Part shown: positions 23,853-35,277 of the stretch, piece by piece | Numbering within the stretch: position 1 is the first letter of the stretch | How the letters are laid out: each line of letters begins with the position of its first letter | Origin: Chromera velia | Taxonomy: Eukaryota; Sar; Chromeraceae | Length of the DNA: 64,000 bases | Reading direction: 5' to 3' | Assembly: GCA_018398765.1 (NCBI GenBank) | Contig: JAHBMJ010001394.1 | Location: 1-64,000, forward strand | Notes under the pieces: model-generated | The model's input: only the letters and a program-made list of their open reading frames with translations | Told to the model about the DNA's origin: nothing | Databases searched by the model: none | Program-made: the position numbers and the translations under genes

Positions 23853-25883
23853 TCCCTTCCTTCCTTCCTTCCTTCCTTCCTTCCTTTCTTTCTTTCTTTC
23901 TTTCCTTCCTTCCTTCCTTCCTTTCTTTCTTTCTTTCTTTCTTTCTCTCTTTGTTTGTTTCTTTGTTTCTTTTCTTGAAGGAATTCCCATCGTGTCTGAA
24001 AGAGACCCGACGAAAGTTCTCGATGTGGCCACGGTGACGGATATCGTGGTGGGTTGCTTCGTTGGTTGGTTCGTTGGTTGGTTGGCGCGTTGGTTGGTTG
24101 GTTGGCGCGTTGGTTGGTTGGTGCGTTGGTTGGTTGGTTCGTTGGTTGGATGGTTCGTTGGTTGGCTGGTTGGTTCGTTGGTTGGTTGGTTCGTTGGTTG
24201 GTTGGTTCGTTGGTTGGTTGGTTGGTTCGTTGGTTGGTTGGTTGGTTCGTTGGTTCGTTGGTTGGTTGGTTCGTTGGTTCGTTGGTTGGTTGGTTGGTTG
24301 ATATACTGCTGGCACTTTTGTGACTGAATGGTTGAGAGGGAGAGACTTTTGGGTCAAATATTTCTGTATGTTTCTTTCTCTGCTGCCGTGTTTTCGTTCG
24401 ATCGTCTCGGCAGAACTCCGAGGCTGTGCTGCAAACGATATGCATGCACCGTCTCTCCCCCAAATGAAACACATACACACACACACGATCTTGAAACAAA
24501 AAAGATCCATCCGTCTACTCCCGTACACGCACGCTTTCTCTGGTTCTTGGCTTTCTCTTTCTTGCTCTCCTTCTGGTTTGCTTTGCTTGTGGTTTGGCTG
24601 CCTCTCCCTGCACTATGTGTGACCTTTTTGGTGGCGCCTGTCTGAACGTCTGTCTTTTCCCCTTTTGTCCATCTCCCTTCCCATCCCTCCCTTCCTTCCT
24701 TTTCTTTTGGCTTGGCGTGGTTCCCTTGCCTGCCTGCCTGGCAGAGCGTTTCTTTGCCATGCCTTGACTGCTGTGCTGCGAAATCATCATCGGATTGCAC
24801 TCCCCTCCTTTACGCTTCTCCTTTCTTCTTTTTTCTGCAGCATTTGTTTGACGTTCAGCAGAGGGAAACCTCCAGGGACATGCTCAACGCGCCGGTGGTA
24901 GGCCGCCAAAGAGTGTGTGGCAGACATTTTATCTGCTGCCTCTTTTGAAGTATGAAGAGAGTGTGTTCCGAATGAGTCATACACATGGGCAGCTTCCGGG
25001 AGAAACAAACAGGCAGTACTGAACGGAAAAGGCTAATTCTTGTACATTCATTGTTGTGCTTGAACAACTTTCTCTCGGCTGCTCTTGTTTTCCTCTTTTG
25101 AGGATTTTCGCTCTTTCTCTTGCGCCGTCCATCTTCGATCGGTTTTGAGGAAGCCTTCCAAGTCTCTTTTGAGAGTGCATGTTTTTTTTGTTTGATGTGC
25201 AGATTGAACTGAGGTGGGCGTGTGTGGTGTGTGCGCAAATAGGCATTTAACTGTGGCTTTTGTGTGTGCGCATGCCTGTGTGTGCAGCTGGAATTTCTGA
25301 GAACTGTGAGACCCGCAGTCAGTCAGGCAGGCATGCAGGCAGACAGACAATTGCTTTTCTCCCTCCTCTGTTGGAAGTCTCTCTCGGTGCATGCACCGAA
25401 TGACTTTCTTTTGTTTTCTTTCCTTCCTTCCTGCCGCAGCAGTGTTCCTTCCTTCCGTCAGATCAGAACGAAATGACTGCGACAGACAGTCAGTCAGCAG
25501 ACCGACAGAGAGAGCGCGCCTCCAGCTTATGCAAACAGACAGAGGGTTGCTCACAGACAGACGGACACACAGGCAGGCAGAGGGACGGATACTGCTATTT
25601 AACAGATACACAGTCAACATATCTGCATATGTATATATATATATATATATATAATACATACATACATACATACACAAACAAACACGCACACACACACACA
25701 CACACACACAGAGAGAGAGAGATCGAAGCATACAGGCAGGCACAAAGAGACACGCTGTTTTTTTGTTTTTTGTGAAGGCAAAATTCATGACCACGTCTTT
25801 GTCGTCTTTTTTTCTCTCTTCGTCTTTTCTGCTCTTTCGACTTCCCACTTTTGATCTGCTATTCCTGGATTTTCGTTTTTCCT

Positions 25884-25923
<40 letters not shown>

Positions 25924-28900
25924 TTCTTTCTTTCTTCACCAGGACCGAGGAGAACTGGTGCGGGTGCGCCAAAGTTGTTCTCTTCGGGTCAGTTCGTTCG
26001 TTGGTTGGTTGGTCGGTCGGTTGGTTGATGGAGGCGCAGGATGAAATGGGTGTCCCATCTTTTCTCTCTTTTGAAATCAAGGTCGGAAGGCCAGGCTCAT
26101 ATATCTCTACTCTGTTATGAAAGGGCTCTAGTGAGAGAAAGTCAGAGAGCGCAAAGGAGACGTTCGAGGAATGAGCTGCAGCTCTTTTAATGGAGACGGG
26201 TCTTTCTGCAGGGCCCCCCGCTCTCTCTGTCTTTGTTTGTGAGGAAGAACACAAAAGTAAGTGTGTGTGAGTGTGTGCGTGTGCCTGTGCGCGCGTTTGT
26301 GTATTGCAGGAGTTATTTGACACCTTTCTGGCGACGGGGGTTAGTACGTGGAATTTTGGCGTCAAGTCGTGTGTCTTTCTGGCATTGTGATTTAGGCTGT
26401 CAATGGTTTTCTGTCACGACTGGTCGCTTCTAGCGGTATGTTCCTTCCCTTTCTTTTTTTCTTTTCTTTCTTTTGTTTCTTTCTTTTGTTTCTTTCTTTT
26501 TTTCAATGGCGCAAAACAGAACAGCAGGGATCATGAGATCGGGCTGGGCACAGAATCCGCAAGAAACAAGCAAGAGTCCGTAACATCCGTATTTGATGTC
26601 AGGGGTAGCTGCGGCTTCCGTTAATTTTGTTTTCCCCGTGCGCAAGGGATTTTTTCTTCGGATTGACTTCTGGGCACACACACAGAGAAGGACGGAACAG
26701 ATCCTTGTGCAAGAAACAAGGGCCAGAACGTGGCATGGGCTGTGCTGCCTGGAACGCCATTAAACCGAGACTGAACTTCATCCCGCGGTCGCCCTTCTCA
26801 GGCAGCTGGAGACCGTCGCGTTCTTATTGCACGGTGAAAAAAAGAAAAGCAAATCAGTGCAATGCGGGCACAATGATAAAAAAAAGTGCGTTCTCCGACA
26901 AGGAAAGCAACGTGTGCTGGAGGAGTGACGCGCCCTACACGATGGAGGCGGGCAGCTCGGCTAGCTGTTTTGGTTCTTTCTTTTGTTTCTTTCTGTTTGT
27001 CTTTCCTTCCAACGGGACGTCTGAGGGATTGACGGAGAAAGAAAAAGATACCGGATTTCCTTCCTATTGGTTTCATTTCCAGCGAGCACGCGGGTCCTGT
27101 TTGTATTTAGACAGACAGATAATCGATTGACAGCGGGTCGGCATGAGAGAGTTCGTCCTCGTCTTCATTCTGTTTGTCTGGCTGCCTGTCTCCCCTGCCT
27201 GCCTGCAGAGTATGCGAGTCTTCATTGTAGATAGACAAGGGCGAATGAAAGGTCGGTCAGTTCACTGAGGCAGGCACCTAGGATGTGGGGGGAAGCAATG
27301 GAATCAGTTTCACTGCATGGCCGATTTGGGTCGGCGTTCCTTTTCGAAGCGGCGAAGTGCATGAGGAAAAAGAAGCCATCAGTAAGTCGCCCGTCCGATA
27401 GCTCTGTTTCGATAAGAGAAGAAACAAAAGAAAGAATCGCTTTTTTTTCTCTTGTTCTGGTCTTCTCTTCATAGAAACACGCACAAAGGGCTATTTTTAC
27501 GGGTGCTCTACTTTCCTTTTTTTTGATAGAGAAAAGCCTCTCTCCTTTCTCTTCTCTCCTTTCTTCTTGTTTCTCTTGCATGCCCTGCTCTTTTCCTTGC
27601 TGACCCATGCACCCCCTGTTCCTCGATCGCCGGTTCCTTTTACCCCCCCCTTCCGCATCGCCTTTTTTTGTTTTTTTCCTTTTGCAGGAATGTGCACTCT
27701 CACCACTGTGGCTCGACGCCTCGCGGAAGTTCTGGGCAGCAACCCGAGGCAGCAAACGAAAATACTCTCTGCAAAAGAAAGAGAAACGCTGAACAGAGAG
27801 AGAATAGCTACCCAAATTCTTCCAACAGACAATAATCCCTCTGCATCTCTCCTTCTTTCGAGGGACGGCTCAGCACGCCCGCCGCCTTCCATGGCAACCC
27901 CGCGCGACGGTACGCTCTCTCCCACCAACGAACCCGGCAAGCACCCATCGCATCATGCGGTGCACAACAGCGATCTACCAGGCGCTGAATCGGGTGCGCT
28001 ACACCATGGGGGTCCTGAAGGGAGACGGCGGCCGATTTCGGGACGGATGCGGACGTCGGGAGGCGGGGGTGCAGAGGAGGACCCGGACCCCTCAACGATG
28101 AGCCGATGTCTCGATGAGGCCGGGCCAGGGAGCGGTGCGGGGGCAAATAGGTCTCAGGGCGCGCGGCTGGTGGCTGCTGTGTTTGGGGGAGAAGGGGGGG
28201 GGGCACGTACACTTGCGCCCTCAGGGCTGAGTGACAGGGAATCGATGTCTTCGCCCTCTGCTCCGAGGTCCCCAACGGGCGTCTCTGCTGCCCGGTCCAA
28301 ATCCCGGCCTGCAGGTCTGTCCTTCCTTCCTTCCTTCCTTTCACCTCGCTGTATTTGTTCCCTTCGCTCACTCACTTCGTCACTTTGGAGTGTTTGTTGT
28401 TCGTTTTGACGTTTTTACTTTATTGCATTTGTTTAACAAGCTGCCTCCAGCCATAGAAATACCATAGGAGCGTGAATGTCTGATGTGTGGACGACAAGAC
28501 CTCCGTGAGTGAGTGTCAGTTCATCTGATGGCGCTTTTCCACGAAACTAGTACGGTCTCCCGTTTTCTTCCGGAGAAGAGGCATCACTTGGATTGTATTC
28601 AGCTTGCTTCCACGATCGCGTCTGTGTATCTATCTCTCTGGGTGTGGGCATGCAGGGCCGTCTCCTGTCTCCTCGGGGAGAGGTGAACAGATTGAGCGAC
28701 AGCAGCAGCGAGAGGTTGGAGATCTTTCTGGGGAAAGGGGGCGGGCCGCAGTTCCGATTTCCCGTCCTTCTGAGGAAGGGCCGGGTGTGCAGAATGACCC
28801 AAAAGGGGGCTTCAACGTCAATTCGGGGGGGGGCGGGCCGTCATCACCGGAGCCTGTGGTCCGACTAGACTCTCATACATCTGCGGACATTGAGAGGGCG

Positions 28901-28939
28901 ATGCGGCCGCGTGCGACGTCTGTACAGAGTGAGGGGTGA
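19307..28939 (+). CDS. Four-CBS-domain protein, AMPK-gamma/SNF4-like
   Basis: Nineteen predicted exons: 19307-19612, 19853-20035, 20426-20473, 21003-21057, 21710-21789, 22111-22130, 22216-22285, 22587-22622, 23229-23327, 23431-23437, 23981-24048, 24841-24897, 25288-25317, 25943-25987, 26212-26256, 26310-26339, 27209-27251, 27688-28314, 28656-28939; the sum is in frame (710 residues). CBS-type blocks: [20 protein letters not shown] (103 on), [20 protein letters not shown] (about 231-250), [18 protein letters not shown] then [20 protein letters not shown] (about 282-323), and [14 protein letters not shown] plus [15 protein letters not shown] (about 395-425). Paired CBS modules bind adenine nucleotides, and a four-CBS arrangement is typical of AMPK/SNF1 gamma subunits. 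The N-terminal 80 and C-terminal 280 residues are low complexity. Exons 5, 6 and 10 (10 is only 7 bases) are chosen by phase and are weak. The domain call is firm, the kinase-subunit role an inference. Confidence 0.78.
20055..20103 (-). repeat. Fragment of a dispersed repeat, inverted relative to 32.2 and 33.4 kb
   Basis: Read on the minus strand this is a cgctctctcagtggaaga block followed by gtaccagagctccaggcctt and gagcgtac. The same order occurs on the plus strand at about 33398-33444 and, more diverged, at 32227-32286. It lies next to a (CTGT)n array in an intron of the CBS gene, as the other copies lie next to (CAGA)n arrays. Confidence 0.75.
21820..21903 (+). repeat. (GT)n microsatellite in an intron of the CBS gene
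   Basis: Long gt run following a predicted gtacgt donor at 21790; intronic. Confidence 0.9.
22975..23090 (+). repeat. (TTTC)n/(TTCC)n pyrimidine array
   Basis: Nearly pure plus-strand pyrimidine run in the intron before exon 9 of the CBS gene. Confidence 0.9.
23820..23980 (+). repeat. (TTTC)n/(TTCC)n array running up to a splice acceptor
   Basis: The array ends tttcttgaag directly before the exon encoding [15 protein letters not shown]. It supplies the polypyrimidine tract of this intron. Confidence 0.9.
24049..24300 (+). repeat. (GTTG/GTTC)n array starting at a splice donor
   Basis: The intron begins gtgggttgcttcgttggttg and continues as about 240 bases of GTTG, GTTC and GCGTTG units. The array starts at the exon edge and could have grown from the donor sequence itself. 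Confidence 0.9.
25625..25715 (+). repeat. (TA)n-(CATA)n-(CA)n-(GA)n compound microsatellite in an intron
   Basis: Four adjacent simple arrays between the exons at 25288 and 25943 of the CBS gene. Confidence 0.9.
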
Positions 28940-29793
28940 TCGATTCAGGCAGCAAAGCCACAAACTCCGCTAGAGACTCTAGTAAAGACTCAACCCTTTG
29001 ATTTCAAAAAATCAGAGTGGTTATAGAATGTTGTTATCTAGTTTGTACTTTATTTTACAGACACTTATAGTGTTACTTAGTGTACTGCACACCAATCATT
29101 AGTAGTGACTATGTTTGATTTGATTGCCAGTGATTGATTAGTTCCGCACAGGGTGTCGATTACCTGTAGCCTTCTCAACATCTGTTTCAAGTAGATGCCA
29201 TGATCGGCAGCCTTCCCGCTATGTTAATCTGTCTTTAAAGTACTTTAAAGCTCAGCTGATTTGATTTGATTTATTTGATTTAAAAAAACGTTAATTCTAG
29301 CAGCAATCTAGCTTTATAATTTAAATTATAAACATGTAGCCCTGGCGGGCCAGGAGGATTGGTCTGATGCTAGGTCTGATATTTCGCTTCTAGGTTAAGC
29401 AAATCCCTAGGCAAATCCAAAACGGTGTAAGCCGACCTCTGGCAGTGGATCGTGGGCAAAAGCCGGATCATCAATGCTATATTATGCTCTGCTATATACT
29501 TAAACTTTTTGTTAATACAATATGACACACACATCAAAAATGTTTTATCCCCAGGTTTTATATACTTCTGATGATTTTAGTTACTATAAAGTACACTACA
29601 GAACCTACAGAACCTTGGGAGCCTAGTTGAGAGCTCATATTCATAACTCAACCTCAAATCATGGATGAAAAATCAAACATTTAAGCTAATTTGAGCTTAA
29701 AGAACTCAAATCTAATCAAACATGGTAACTACCTACTATTTTTAAACTTGTTCCGAATATATTATTTCTTTTTTTTGTTTTCTTTGTCCGCTG
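28940..29793. other. Intergenic, AT-rich region
   Basis: 3' flank of the CBS gene followed by AT-rich DNA with many stops in all frames. I see no gene or RNA. Confidence 0.5.
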
Positions 29794-30645
29794 ATGCCTG
29801 CCACCAGCCCCAGTTCCACCTCTCTTCCTCTTTTTTCCCACTCTCCGCTGTTTCGCTTCCTTCTACCGCAGTCCCGGATTCAGCTTGAGCGAAGAGTTTC
29901 GACCGGGGGAACGAGGGTCTGTAGAAGTGGGGATAGTCTTGCGCGTCATCTGGGAGTGAATAGCACCAACGACCTGCAGGCGCCCCGAGAGGCCGAATGC
30001 CCTTTGCCATCAGCTTTCCTGCATGCCATCACAACACGAACACATAACAGAAAGGTGGTAAAGGAAAAACAGTATTAAATCAAAAGTCGCTCAGAAGTTA
30101 GTCGTGGACAGACAAAAAGTTTTCCTCGCTTTCAGACAGCTCCATTAGTAGAGACGCATGCTTGTGTACGCGCGTGCATGCACAATATGTCTCGTGAAAG
30201 AACTCTTGAGAACATCATACGCAGCAGTGAACGCATGTTCGTCTCGTCTCTCTACATGGTCCTTCTTCTCCCGTGTTTGTTGCGGGTTTGTTTGTGCCTG
30301 TGTAGCGTAAGGCAAGCGTTGGCACACAGTTTCTCAATTTTGGTCCCTTTCTCTCTCTTCGGTCAGGTGCGCGCAGGGGAAAAGGACGAAAAAGCGTTGC
30401 GGGCAAGACAAGACGGAATACTTTGGTTGCTTCCAAAGATTCTCCCTCCTCTATCTCCACAAGAGCCGACAGCCCTCCTTTTCACAGAGTTTCGTGACTT
30501 CTCTTCCTGTCCCTCACACACATTCTTTCACATTTGCGTAAACTCTCCAGGTCGATCTTTCTGCTGAAGTACATCGCGGACTGAGTGTTCTTCCTCGTGA
30601 AAGACGACAAAAAAAATTTAAGAGACGGTTGTCGCCAATCTGGGA

Positions 30646-30675
30646 GAGGGAGAGGGAGGGAGGGAGGGAGGGAGG

Positions 30676-30712
<37 letters not shown>
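30646..30712 (+). repeat. (GGGA)n/(GA)n purine array
   Basis: Short array of gggag units passing into ga; a minus-strand reading would be pyrimidine-rich. Confidence 0.9.
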
Positions 30713-30714
<2 letters not shown>

Positions 30715-30811
30715 TATCAACCAGCCAACCAACCAGCCAAACCACGACTGACTGACTGACTGACTGACCACGGAAGTACAGATCCCCCGAAGGCACTCCG
30801 TGGAAGGGGCG

Positions 30812-31062
30812 GGCCTGCATCCATCCACCCATCCACCCATCCATCCATCTATCCGTCCATGCATCCATCAACCCATCCATCCGTCCATCCATCCATCCGT
30901 CCATCCATCCGTCCATCCATCCATCCGTCCATCTATCCATCAATCCATCCATCCATCCGTCCATCCGTCCATCTATCCATCAATCCATCCATCAATCCGT
31001 CCATCCATCTATCCATCAATCCATCCATCTATCTATCCATCCGTCCATCTGTCCATCCCTCC
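30812..31062 (+). repeat. (CATC)n-type array
   Basis: About 250 bases of ccatccatc, ccgtccatc, ctatccatc and caatccatc units. The open frames rich in I, H, P and S on one strand and D, G, M and W on the other are by-products. Confidence 0.95.
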
Positions 31063-31221
31063 ACCCGCTCTCGAAGGGGCCATCACTCCTTGCACAAGGG
31101 TGCGCGGCCAGCCAGCCAGAAAACCGCCATTCCATACATGGATGTAAACAGCCAGCTGCCCATCTCTCCACCCACACATACATAGATAAAGAGAGACGAG
31201 CCATACCAAAAGGAAAAGGTT

Positions 31222-31253
<32 letters not shown>

Positions 31254-31304
31254 TTTCCCTTCCTTCATCTTCTTCTTCTTCTTTGTCTTCTTCTTCTTCT
31301 TCTT

Positions 31305-31308
31305 CTTC

Positions 31309-31340
<32 letters not shown>

Positions 31341-32215
31341 AGGACAGACAGACGGACACGCAAAAGGACAGACTGATTGATCGACTGACCAACTGACTAT
31401 ATCGTTCCTTCGTTACGTGGACTTACAGGCAAGCAGACAGGCAGGCACGCAGACAGTCAGACAAACACTGGCACAAAGACATACGACAGACAGACAGACA
31501 GCCAGACTATTTGCATATGACAGACAGACAGACAGACAAACTATATCGTCCTTTCTTGCCTCTTCCTTTTGCTCTTCCTTTCCCTTCCCACAGACAGACA
31601 GACAGAGGGACCGACTATACGTTATTTCGTTTTCTTCCTTTCCTTCTCAGACAGACAAGTCGACAGAGAAACAGACGGACAGATAGGCAGACAGACCGAC
31701 TATACGTTCTTTCTCTTTCATCCTTTCCTCCTCAGACAGACAAGTCGACAGACAAACAGACAGGCGGACAGGCAGACAGGCAGACAGACCGACTATACGT
31801 TATTTCGTTTTCTTCCTTTCCTTCTCAGACAGACAAGTCGACAGAGAAACAGACGGACAGATAGGCAGACAGACCGACTATACGTTCTTTCTCTTTCATC
31901 CTTTCCTCCTCAGACAGACAAGTCGACAGACAAACAGACAGGCGGACAGGCAGACAGGCAGACAGACCGACTATACGTTCTTTCTCTTTCTTCCTTTTCT
32001 TCTCAGACAGACAAGTCGACAGAGAAACAGACGGACAGATAGGCAGACAGACCGACTATACGTTCTTTCTCTTTCATCCTTTCCTCCTCAGACAGACAAG
32101 TCGACAGACAAACAGACAGGCGGACAGGCAGACAGGCAGACAGACCGACTATACGTTCTTTCTCTTTCTTCCTTTCCTTCTCAGACAGACAAGTCGACAG
32201 AGAAACAGACGGAGA
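31305..32215 (+). repeat. (CAGA)n minisatellite with higher-order units of about 90 bases
   Basis: (CAGA)n blocks alternate with a pyrimidine block such as gactatacgttctttctctt, ending ttcctcctcag or ccttctcag. The motif gactatacgtt recurs seven times from about 31614 to 32153. Two unit types alternate (one with gagaaacagacggacagata, one with aaacagacaggcggacaggc), which points to amplification of a dimer. Each pyrimidine block ending in cag looks like a 3' splice site. Confidence 0.9.
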
Positions 32216-32545
32216 CTTCCTTGCCACGCTCTCAGTGGAAGATGACCAGAGAGAGCTCCGGGCCTTTCCTGAAGCGTACTCTGCGGCCTTTCCTTGCCCA
32301 CTGCAGGCTTGCGCTTATGCACTTCCACATTCTTTTCATCTGCATGCGTTCGCCTCTATTCATTCCTTTCGCTCAGAAGACATACAGTCTGCCACGTCAT
32401 GCACGGATGGGATTCAGCTTTCTTTCTTTCTTCTTCCGGGGTTCCCTTCATCGTATCTCGGCACTCCTCTCTTCTTGTAGGATCTCTTGCTTTGCCCCCC
32501 CTGACCACATGGAAAGATTGCGTGTGCAAATATGTATACATATAC
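32216..32545 (+). repeat. Duplicated 0.33 kb segment, copy A
   Basis: Shared landmarks with 33395-33735, in order: gctctcagtggaag, cttcctgaagcgtactctgcgg or similar, cacttccacattctttcat-like text, a ttctggggttccctt-like block, and a ggatctcttcttttg-like block then catggaaagatt. One frame encodes a similar peptide in both copies (SQWK.TR...LKRTLRPF), but no open protein is preserved in copy B. Confidence 0.7.
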
Positions 32546-32574
32546 ATATATACAGGCGTACAATATGTGAATGT

Positions 32575-32681
32575 GTGCGTGTGCGTGTGTCTGTGTGTGT
32601 GTGTGTGTGAGTGTGTGTGAATGAGTGTGTGAGTGTGTGCGTGTGAGTGTGAGAGAGAGAAAGAGTCAGAGATAGAGATAC

Positions 32682-32739
<58 letters not shown>

Positions 32740-32882
32740 TATATGGTTTCTTTCCCTCCTCTTTAGACAGACACACTGACACACAGACAGAGACACACAC
32801 ACAGACAGACACAGAGCAGACACACAGACAGAGACAGAGACAGAGACAGAGACAGACACACACAGACACATACACACACACA

Positions 32883-32950
<68 letters not shown>

Positions 32951-33129
32951 TGACGGACAGACAGACAGACAGACAGACTATATGTTTCTTCTTCTTCTCC
33001 CTCTTTTTCTTCGTGAACACAACAGACAAAAAGAAAGAAAGAACAAAGACAAAAGAACAGCACCAACAATCAAACAGCGTGGGCAGGGGGCCCGAAAGGT
33101 GAGAGTTAAGCGCCCCTTGCCTCTCCACC

Positions 33130-33161
<32 letters not shown>

Positions 33162-33394
33162 TATATCGTCTTTTCTTCACTTCACTTTTTCCGAATCGCC
33201 TCCTTTCTTTCGGACAGACAGACAGACAGACAGCCAGCCAGCCAGACAGACACACAAACAAGCAGACACAGACAGACAGACAGACAGACTGACAGACTGA
33301 CAGATAGACAGACAGACACAGACACAGACACAGACACAGACACAGACAGACAAACAAACCCTTCCTTTCATTCTCTTCTGTTTTCTTTTCTTTT
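32575..33394 (+). repeat. (GT)n, (GA)n and (CAGA)n arrays with an embedded dispersed repeat
   Basis: Microsatellite blocks surround the segment 32976-33040 (tatgtttcttcttcttctcc, then cctctttttcttcgtgaac). This segment recurs in inverse orientation twice in the intron 38154-38457. Confidence 0.85.
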
Positions 33395-33735
33395 GGCGCT
33401 CTCAGTGGAAGGGTACCAGAGCTCCAGGCCTTAAGCGTACCCTGCGGCCCTTCACTGCCCAGTGCAGGGTTGCCCTCTTGCACTTCCACATTCTTTCCAT
33501 CTGAACGAGTTCGTTTCTCTTCATTTCCTTTCGCATAGGGTCCTTCACAAAAGGTTCGTTTTCAGCCTCAGCCCTTCTCTTCTTCTGGGGTTCCCTTTAT
33601 CTTTTGATTTCTTCTTCTGGGGTTCCCTTTCTCAAGTGAAGACACATCAAAGAAACCCTCTCTACTTGTTGGATCTCTTCTTTTGACCGCCCCTCCAGAT
33701 GGAAAGAATGCGTGTGCGTGTATGTATGTGTGTGT
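33395..33735 (+). repeat. Duplicated 0.33 kb segment, copy B
   Basis: Diverged copy of 32216-32545 in the same orientation. Like copy A it is preceded by (CAGA)n arrays and followed by a (GT)n run, so array and segment seem to have been duplicated together. Confidence 0.7.
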
Positions 33736-34340
33736 GTGTGTGTGTGAGTGTTGTGTGTGGATGCGTGTGTGTGTGTTTGTGTGTGTGACTGCTCACAGGT
33801 ATAAGGACCTGCAAGGAAATGCCTCCTTTGAGGAAACGAAGGAAGATAACAGGCTATTCGAAAATAACCAGGAGGATTTCGTCACACGTCGTTGCCATCA
33901 TATTGGCCATAGGTTGACAGACAGACAGATATATGTTTCTTCTTCTGACAGACAGACACACACACACACACGGACAATCAGAGACAGACAGACACAGACA
34001 AACAGGAAGAGACGAGAACATAGACAGACAGACAGACTATATTGTCTTTTCTTCACTTCACTTTTTCCGAATCGCTTCCTTTCTTTCGGACAGACAGGCA
34101 GACACAGACACAGACACAGACACACAGACACAGACACACAGACACACAGACACACAGACACACAGACACACAGACACACAGACACACAGACACAGACACA
34201 CAGACAAAGACACACAGACACAGACCAAGACACACAGACACACAGACACAGACACAGACACAGACACAGACACGCACGCACGCACGCACGCAGAGAGAGA
34301 GGGAGAGAGAGGGAGACAGAAAGAGAGAGAAACACAGAAA
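33735..34340 (+). repeat. (GT)n and (CAGACA)n arrays
   Basis: Long (CAGACA)n and (GAGA)n runs, interrupted at 33799-33911 by a short non-repetitive segment that could be an exon. The block at 34035-34080 repeats 33163-33210 (tcgtcttttcttcacttcac and tttttccgaatcgc-like text). Confidence 0.85.
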
Positions 34341-34911
34341 AGCAGAGACATAGACACAGACAGGAGGAAACCTATGGCTTGAGAGACGGACAGGCAGACT
34401 GACTGACTCTCCATCGGATCTCTCGCAGCTCGAACACCCGTTGGACTTTCCGTCTCCCGTCTCTCCCTCGCTCGAACTCGAATTCCTTGCTCTCAGGCAC
34501 CCTCGCTTGTGCAAGTCTGTTCCCGATTCTCTCTGTTTTCTCCATCCAGGACGAGAGACTCTTTGTCGATCGCCAAAATTTGAAGTCAATGCCACGGAAG
34601 GGAAGGGGGTGGGCCGTCTCGTAGAAGTTCCTGAAGAGCCAGGGCTTGTGGCAGTACTCCGAAAAGAATTTCACGCTTAAGTCCTTCTGCTTTGGAAATC
34701 TCTGTTGATGTGTGTGATAGGGAAACCGAAGGGCAAAGGGACTTGGGGGAGGGATCAGAGGGATTGCCGGATGGTATTTGTCGTGTTCAGGCAAGATACC
34801 GGATCTCAATGTGTGGGGCTTCCTGATCCGGTTCTCTCCTATGCCGAGCCGCCACCTGAACTTGCTTCGGCTAATGCGAGTTCCTGCATCTTTCGTGACT
34901 TTTAAGCTCAT

Positions 34912-35277
34912 TTGTCAAGCAAATGCCGAATAATGCAGCCAAACGCAATTGGGAGAAGTTGAGGAGTTGGGAGACGGCTAGGTTCCTTTCATCGGTGAGT
35001 ATCGGTGAAGGCTGATCGGCGCTGATCAACAGCAGAAGAAAGCATTACAGAACCCAGTGGTGATATTGAACTGTGTCGATGTCGTCTACGAAGACATAAG
35101 AGAAGTGGTCAGCAGCCTTTGACTGTATATACTGTGGTATGGACGTCGGGATACCGTGTCAACAAACAACTATAACCCTGTGTGCTGACATTTGTGTGTC
35201 TCCCCAAAACGCAAACAGCGATCATTCGATCGCTCTGCGACGTTTTCTTTGAAAGAAGCCCCCACGCATCTCCAGCA
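34912..35277. other. Intergenic region before the tRNA gene
   Basis: About 370 bases of unique sequence with no gene that I can recognise. It could hold upstream elements of the tRNA gene. Confidence 0.4.

Larger units (their letters stand above)
29794..34632 (+). other. Possible poorly resolved multi-exon gene embedded in repeats
   Basis: Several plus-strand segments look like exons: 29794 (ATG) or 29882 to 30054, ending AAG/gtggta and containing RIQLERRVSTGGTRVCRSGD; 30367 to about 30510, preceded by ctcttcggtcag and in matching phase, containing ILWLLPKILPPLSPQEPTAL; about 33799-33911, preceded by cacag and followed by gttgac, containing FEETKEDNRLFENNQEDF; and a possible last exon near 34551-34635 with DERLFVDRQNLKSMP and a stop. 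None matches a family I know, and the segments are separated by kilobases of microsatellite. They may be one gene, pieces of several, or chance. An overlapping minus-strand frame (34372-34911) is an alternative reading of the last part. Confidence 0.25.

Noticed and set aside
24054-24499. Frames of W/L/V/G and N/Q/P/T repeats
   Set aside because: By-products of the (GTTG)n intron array. I also considered telomere-like repeats, but the unit is not a known telomere motif and it lies inside a gene.
30482-31185. Open frames of D/G/M/W or H/P/S/I repeats on both strands
   Set aside because: By-products of the (CATC)n array; both strands stay open, and there is no start context or domain.
30812-34340. 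CRISPR-like regular repeats
   Set aside because: The repeats are simple microsatellites in a eukaryotic genome, with no unique spacers of constant size and no cas genes.
32356-34602. Long frames of CLSV or RQTD repeats
   Set aside because: They follow the (CAGA)n/(CTGT)n arrays and have no non-repeat core.
34372-34911. Minus-strand open frame of 179 residues
   Set aside because: Protein-like in composition but without a family, and it overlaps a plus-strand reading that has splice-like borders; I could not choose between them, so it is not called.
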